From NCBI GenBank assembly GCA_009760855.2, contig WPIO01000005.1, forward strand, positions 12,752,001-12,816,000: a DNA stretch of 64,000 nt. Reading direction: 5' to 3'. The notes beneath the pieces are model-generated. The model made no database searches. It worked only from the letters and a program-made list of their open reading frames with translations, and was not told the DNA's origin. Every line of letters begins with the position of its first letter. Position 1 is the stretch's first letter. Source of the stretch: Cristatella mucedo (Eukaryota; Bryozoa; Phylactolaemata; Cristatellidae). Below are positions 36,640 to 64,000 of this stretch, one piece after another. Position numbers and translations under genes: made by a program.

Positions 36640-36705
36640 ATTATTATTTTATATTATATTATATTTATATTATATTATGTATGTTATTATTATTATATTA
36701 TAACA
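36640..36705. repeat. ATT/TATAT-rich low-complexity tract
   Basis: Irregular ATTATT and TATATT units; may be an old LINE tail. Confidence 0.7.
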
Positions 36706-37140
36706 ATTTGTTTTCAGCAAACAAACAGGAACAGTCAGTTCTTCCCGTTTTCCGTTCAGGCGCGCATTGCGAACTCTAATGTAGTGGTGAAATGGCTGAT
36801 AACCGCTGACGAAGGGGCTTCCATAGCAAAGAAAAACGGAAAGCCGAGCTCTAAAATGGAGCACGAATCTGGCCTGGCATTGGCAGAAGTAGTGGTGTAA
36901 AACCGAAGGCTCGGCGGAGTAGGCTTAACCTGCCGCTTACCGAGCCGCGTAGCCTACGGCCGAATGCGGTTCGGTGCGCGCCTATGCATAATGAGCAGGC
37001 CGCCACGAAACAAGTGCTCCTAGCGCTGACTTACTTACCGTTATAAAACGGGGTCGTGAGTCCGCGGCGTGAATTGGGAAGAGATACACCAATAGGGGTT
37101 TTTAATGAGCTTACTATCGCAAGCACACAATGTCGCTGCG

Positions 37141-37320
37141 CGTCTAACTGAGCCGTGATGGCACACTAGGTAAGGCGGTTGCTTTTCACGACCTCCGTCC
37201 TGATGTAGTGTGTGTTCGAATCCTTGTGCGATCCTTTGTCGCCATTGCAAGCGGAGGTGGTAGCCGTACAGACTCTTCTGTCGCTATACAAAACAGAATG
37301 TTAGATCAGCTAATTTTAAT
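37141..37320 (+). mobile_element. tRNA-derived SINE
   Basis: TGATGGCACACTAGGTAAGG (box A), GTGTTCGAATCC (box B), GCCATTGCAAGCGGAGGTGG and CGCTATACAAAACAGAATG, ending GATCAGCTAA. Same family as 32023-32198 in plus orientation. Confidence 0.78.
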
Positions 37321-37848
37321 TTTTATTTATCCCCACCCTCTTCATAAGTTCTCAACAGCACAAGCACTCCTGCGGAGGAAATACGTCCCCGCACTTAGGC
37401 TACCTACATCTATTGTGGGGAACGACCCAAATAGACCGAGCCTGAACCGGATCCTAGACCTTGACTGCAGAACTAGGGCTCCGCTTCCACCTTAACGGCA
37501 GGAATACCTCACACACTACGCCAACCACTCTTGTCGAGGAAGCACATCTCCGCACTTAGGATACCTGCGTCTCTGGTGGGGACCCAAATAGACGGAAGAG
37601 CCCAAACCAAAGGACTATCTCCCACGCCACACCAACTACTTCTACTTCATATCAACAATTCCTTATGCCAAGACCTCGTGCGAGCACACACACACAAAAG
37701 AAACAAAAAATGCGAGCTCGGGCGCGATACAACCGTATTCGGTGGCATCCACCGAATTCTCCAAGCGCTGTCTCGCCTATCGCCGGCGAACAGCCCACCC
37801 TCCTCCTCGCTTTCAGAGAAACGAGTCCGACGGCGTCGAAGCGGAGAC

Positions 37849-37849
<1 letters not shown>

Positions 37850-37931
<82 letters not shown>
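37850..37931. repeat. (GA)n microsatellite
   Basis: About 40 pure AG dinucleotides. The Arg-Glu and Ser-Leu frames over it are artefacts. Confidence 0.97.
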
Positions 37932-37932
<1 letters not shown>

Positions 37933-38497
37933 AGAGCTGAACAAAAGACCCGGAGCGAGCATCGCTCAACTCTTAAATACCTAGCTGAGACAATGGGGCA
38001 AGAGCTTAGTGGCAACGGGTCCGACACCGTGGGTCATTACGGTAAGTAATTAATACCGTCGCTCGGCCATCGGATGGGTAACGCAGTCCAGCTTGAATGC
38101 CGAAAAGGTTCCAGACAATTCTTTTTTGACAGAGTTCTGGGAGAGGTTGACAGGCCAGCCAACATCAATCAGCCGCTCCCGTGGGTAGCAGACCGATTCT
38201 AAAGGCCGAATGGCTACCGCTGGTCCCAGAGCTTCCTGGCTCGCTCTTATGCTCTTGCTCTCCTCTTTGACCGCACTGGCTCTCCTCTCTAACCACACTG
38301 GCGCTCCTCTCTGGCTCAATGCTCCAGGACAGAGGAGTTTTTGCCAAAGGAACAGTTCTTGTTCGCACTAAAATTAAGCCAGGGCCAGCGCGGCGCTACA
38401 ATGGCTTCGTTGCGTCCGTGCTCGGTGACGAGCACGACCTCCGAGTTGATCTTTCAATCGGAGACGTTCATTTGTGCGTTTCCATTGCTTGGGAAGC

Positions 38498-38815
38498 TGA
38501 GATTCCTCCGGTTGAATCGCGGATACAGAGCAGCGGATTCTTACTCTGACACACGAGGCCCGCAACAGCCTTGCTCCTGCGTACCTAGCTGAGCTGCTGC
38601 ATCAGTTGTGGCCTCCTCGTGCCCTCAAGTCATCTCGAAGCAATAAGTTAGCCATTCCGTTAGTTTACTTACAGAGCGTTGGTTACAGAACTTATTGCTC
38701 TGCGGGTATAGGACGTCCGTGGGACACGTCCTTTCCAGAAGCCCTACGCTGCTGCTATTCCAGTGTTCATTCTTGACTGTCCTTCTTACTCGCATACGAT
38801 TTTCACTGTGGAAAA
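38498..38815 (+). mobile_element. LINE family 2 fragment
   Basis: GCTGAGATTCCTCCGGTTGA, ACAGAGCAGCGGATTCTTAC and GCTGAGCTGCTGCATCAG follow the coding order of 25600-25750. Frameshifted. Confidence 0.62.
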
Positions 38816-38827
38816 AAAGAAAAGACC

Positions 38828-39000
38828 AGCCGAATAAATAGCCTCATCTCTATAGCGGCGGAAGACACTCAAAAGCTTTCACCGTCATTTAAAGTGGGCA
38901 ATTAAGAATGGTTTCACTTGACTTTTCCCCCTGTCTGCTTCACGATTCGCACCTACGACCTATAGTCCTAGGACAAGACCATGGGCTCTCTTTGCTAGGC
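38828..39000 (-). mobile_element. tRNA-derived SINE, degraded
   Basis: Begins GCCGAATAAATAGCCTC, has CTATAGCGGCGGAAGA, and CACGATTCGCACCTACGACC as an inverted box B. Reverse copy of the same SINE family. Confidence 0.6.
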
Positions 39001-39559
39001 TGAAGATGGAGATACTTTTACTTAAATCTATTAGAGGTATTACGAAACTGAGTAGCCTTGCAATCCCGCGAGAGAAGAGAGCGGTAGAGCTCCTTGAGAA
39101 TGGTTCGACTGATTGATGATTGATGATTGATTCATTCACGATTGATTGCCCTCGATATTATTTGCAGTGAACAACTAATAAGTGCTCAGAGCTCTTGTTT
39201 TGCATGTGGCATGTCGCGTGGATACAGTCAAAAAGTGGCTCCCATGATATAAAGAAATCCCGATCAAAACCTCGTTGCAGCCGACCCAGGTTGTTGATGG
39301 CTAATGTCCCTCCCTACCATTAGTGACGTCTTAGAGGGGTGCGAAAGTGTTGCAACGACTCTGCGAAGAATTTTGACTTCATTTTATTTGTTGGCTTTGT
39401 CGATGTTATCTGAAGAATTGTCCTTAGCAATTCAGATGTCGAAAGGGAATGCTCTAGAAATGCAGTGCTCAATAGTCGTTTGGCCTCAACTGACCGCAAT
39501 GGTATCCAAATGTCGCATTTGGCGACTCACAAGACGCACTTTCGGAATTTTTTTGAAAC

Positions 39560-39660
39560 CTTGATAATAGTAATAATCATAAAAATAATAATAAAAAAAT
39601 TCTTATAGCACCGTAAGAGAGCATAATCTCTTTCTGGGCGTGTTTAATATTGCTGGAGAA
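39560..39660 (-). mobile_element. LINE family 1, 3' end remnant
   Basis: TAATAATAAAA tract, then AGCACCGTAAGAGAGCATAA and TCTCTTTCTGGGCG. Confidence 0.55.
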
Positions 39661-40312
39661 TTAAATTAAAATTAAAGGAAATTAAATTAAACTTAGCTTG
39701 CAACGCTTCATTGCGACCTCGGCCCCGAATTTTAATAGGAAACAGCCATCGCTCTTCACTTTCTCAACGTAAACGCTCATTGACTACGTGGAGCGCTTCT
39801 CAAGAAGAGGCGACTAGCTACCGTTAAGGTTACCTTTAAATTGAATTTTACTGCAACATTCTTTTTGGTGGCACCCCTAAGGAATACGAAGGCCTATGAA
39901 GAGTAAATAAATTGATAACACAAGCGAAAAACACAGCATGCAATCTAAAATCCAAGTAAAACACGCGCAAGCACGAGTCAGGAATATACCGCTCATCCAC
40001 GGCGCAGAGTCTTCATCCTTGACATATTTTTCGGCATCGTAGCGCCTTGCCAGCCCAGACAAGACGCTTCATTGAAAAGCAAAATTATTCACGAGACGCT
40101 TTATTTAACGTATTATCTTCCCGACGGATCGATTGCAAACTTGAAACTACCTTAAACCGCGTTTTCACAGCCCAGCAATAACCGAAGATTGAAATACACC
40201 GCGTAGGCATTTACTTCATCCCGAACTGTTTTCTAACCTCCACGTTTAAGTCTACCTAACTAGAGCTGAAGCCTAAACGCCAGCACACCGAAGCTCTGGC
40301 TGGGCTTAATGC

Positions 40313-40590
40313 ATCGCCGTCAGTAACTCCACAAAAGCCACAAGGACTGATGAGTACTTACTGCGAAGGAGAAATTTCTAAATGGCACGAAAGCCTCGAA
40401 GCCTGAGTGACTCACAGTGTGCATTCGGCAACCAGAAGACTTCGTCTCAAGCAACAAAGAGAAAGTGAGAAGCATAGCTGAGTGAGGTGGTCAGTTGAGG
40501 ATGTCAGTGGCAGCAGACGTAGCAGCTCAGGATCCCTGGAAATGATGTTCCATAGTCGGCAGCCGGCTCACTAGTGCTGCAAGCTTTCGA
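40313..40590 (-). mobile_element. LINE family 2, 3' end fragment
   Basis: CATCGCCGTCAGTAACTCC, CACAAAAGCCACAAGGAC, and CAACAAAGAGAAAGTGAGAA follow the 27415-27570 order. Confidence 0.65.
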
Positions 40591-41355
40591 TTGGTAGCAT
40601 TACACGCGAGGGCGTGCGTGTCGACCACGTGTTCATTCCTCACATGGCTATACTTAACTACTACATACCGTGCTGGACTTAAACGAGCTCACCGCTGCAC
40701 GGACTTTTCAGAATCAGCCAGCGGTCGCCTCTATTTAGCGCCTGCATTGCTTTACCCCAGTAAATCAACAACGGCTGCTCACTTAGTAGAGGCTGCATTT
40801 GGTTCCTTGCTAAGGTAGTTGTACTGCATATTGCGTCATCTTAAAGCGCGAAAACAAATTTTGATATGCCACAGCTATGACGAATACGACGCGTAGAGAT
40901 ACGAAAACGCGTAACATTAAATGGAACGTCTATTAAACGCTGCGCTGGCTGTCATCACAAACCAGTTCGCGGCCTGCAACAATGCGCCACTAAAAATTAC
41001 AGTAACAAGTGCTGACTTCGCATGCGCAGAGCGCGCAGTGGCCTCAGTACATGGCAAAAACTTCTCGCTTGAGCCAGGCGCTAAAGAGCGCCATTTCCGC
41101 TCGTACGAGAATACAAAAGAGAGCACTGCTGTCGGAGCTACGCGTAGCGTAATCCAGCGAGAAGAACAATAAAGCGAGTGTTCCAATTGAGGGCATTTGT
41201 CTGTGAGAAATGAATAGAAATCTACTGCCTGCTTGATTTCCTATCAGAGTATGCAGTTTCAAGTGTGGTTCAACTTTTTTTAAGCAGCTTCCAAATTAAT
41301 TCATACCGCAAATACGTGTACCCATAGCTTTGGAGCAGACTCTCCGGTGACGGAT

Positions 41356-62769
<21,414 letters not shown>

Positions 62770-64000
62770 ATTAAAGTAGGCCGCAGTTTTGGCACGAATA
62801 GCTTCTACCAGTGCCGGAAATTTTCAGCGAGCATTCTGGGATTCTGAAATGTAATAGGATAAGGCACGGTTACCAGCCAAATGGAGATTATTAAATAAAT
62901 ACACTGGATCAGGCGGGCGACCTCGTCACTAGGTCCCTGCTGTCCTGAGCTCGTGGTTTGAGCCGAACAGAAAGCAAAAAGCGCTCATGACTATGCTACT
63001 AGGGCATCTTCCCAGGACAACACTCCTAGTGTGGAGGAACTTACGGTTACTCACAAGAATTGCAACTTGCTGGCAGTCTATACCACTTCCGGTATGAAGG
63101 CATGCGGTAGCCAAGCAAGCCTGATTGGTTGTCATGGCTTGTTGCCAACCGCTGTTTCCGGCTAGCCCTGGAATACGAGCCTACCGGTGGACTCACTACT
63201 GAGAGGTGCATGCGTGTGTACTGTTGTGTGCGCCTGCGGCTTGTGCATTATTAGCCAAGCGCCTGACACTAATGCACACGCCTCACTTGTGGCCAATATC
63301 TAAGCCATAGAAGCAGAGCAGCGTCGGGACTAATGCGGGTTGTATTTCGCACCATATGCTGCGATCGATTGGGCTCCCACATATGTGCCCGTTGAGAGGA
63401 ATAAAGGAGAGTCTCGTTTACCACGCCCGCTGTGTCTCCGTGAGACTCTCACCTGAACAGCCGTCACTGGAGACACTGCCATACAATAGTACTGGCTAAT
63501 AAGAGCCTTGCATCTGCCGCCTGAGATTAGTCAGCGATTGCAGGTTGGGATCGCACACTGGGTATATATATGGGGCTGACTATCTTAGACTGAGATTGTA
63601 CTCTGGGTTTAATATAGGTGGCCGACCGACGGGTGAATACAGGGCAATTAGTTTGCGAGACAGATTTGGAAGACAGGCACAATACATATAATACAGACAA
63701 TGCACTGCTGACAGGAAAATATATAAATTGTCTTTTAATGCAAGTGACAATCTCCATTAGTATTGTATGGGAAATGCATATCAGACATTCCCAGGGGAAT
63801 GCCGCAGATAGTTGGAAGGGAATGCCAAACCTGGCATTACACCACAATTGCAAAAATGCATCTAATTACCTTGAAATATATTGCATGCATCTTGCAGAAA
63901 AACTCATCCAAAATACAGAGCTATAAGAAAAAATGGCTGTGCCGTGCTCGCCTGTGCAATTTACCCGCATCCGGTACGTCTTTCCAGCGGTTCTTTGCTA
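62770..64000. other. Upstream flank of gene B
   Basis: Should contain the gene B promoter; no core element is clear. A possible LTR occupies about 63132-63485. No other exon of the family is visible. Confidence 0.45.
63132..63485 (+). mobile_element. Possible solo LTR
   Basis: Starts TGTCATGG and ends GCCATACA, with AATAAAGGAGAGTCTCG about 80 bp from the end, as in a retroviral-type R region. No internal retrotransposon genes, primer-binding site or clear target duplication are visible, so this is tentative. Confidence 0.3.

Larger units (their letters stand above)
33296..41355. other. Intergenic spacer between gene A and gene B
   Basis: 8 kb without a supported host gene. 33296-34299 should contain the gene A promoter and 5' untranslated region; it is GC-rich close to the start codon and I see no convincing core-promoter element. 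Family 2 and family 1 LINE pieces, SINEs and a GA repeat fill much of the rest. 40600-41355 shows nothing recognisable. Confidence 0.55.

Noticed and set aside
37652-37984. Arg-Glu and Ser-Leu frames, and similar ones at 12384-12862 and 47111-47440
   Set aside because: Translations of GA or CT repeats with no protein family signature.

Overview
This is eukaryotic, repeat-rich animal DNA: long introns, GT/AG splice sites, L2/CR1-type LINEs, tRNA-derived SINEs and long simple repeats. I see no prokaryotic gene structure. The gene family (intracellular proteins with armadillo repeats, a TIR domain and a SAM domain) and the LINE types fit a non-vertebrate, probably marine, metazoan. I cannot name the species or phylum from sequence alone.

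The main content is a head-to-tail array of three paralogous genes, all on the minus strand, none of which appears as a single open frame. I assembled them exon by exon from homology between the copies, splice sites and intron phase. Gene B (41356-62769) and gene A (9923-33295) each have eight coding exons, encode about 671 and 702 residues, and share all seven intron positions and phases (2,1,1,1,1,1,2). Gene C contributes only its first coding exon (4042-4340); the rest lies beyond the left edge. The predicted protein has, in order, a Pro/Ala-rich N-terminus with a conserved short motif, an armadillo-repeat domain, a TIR domain with the putative NADase glutamate in a CRSEAEY motif, and a C-terminal SAM domain. 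SARM1 has the order ARM-SAM-SAM-TIR, so this is a different architecture with the same parts. By analogy the ARM region would regulate, the TIR domain would cleave NAD or signal, and the SAM domain would oligomerise; that is inference.

Layout, left to right: 1-4041, intron 1 of gene C with old LINE fragments; 4042-4340, gene C exon 1; 4341-9922, intergenic, with a LINE nested inside another LINE and a long CA repeat; 9923-33295, gene A; 33296-41355, intergenic, with LINE and SINE fragments and a GA repeat; 41356-62769, gene B; 62770-64000, upstream of gene B, with a possible solo LTR.

Introns and spacers hold two LINE families. Family 1 ends in an ATT-type repeat; family 2 ends in a conserved block rich in GTTACTGACGGAGATACAT. 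There is also a SINE of about 175 bp. All LINE copies seen are 5'-truncated or mutated.
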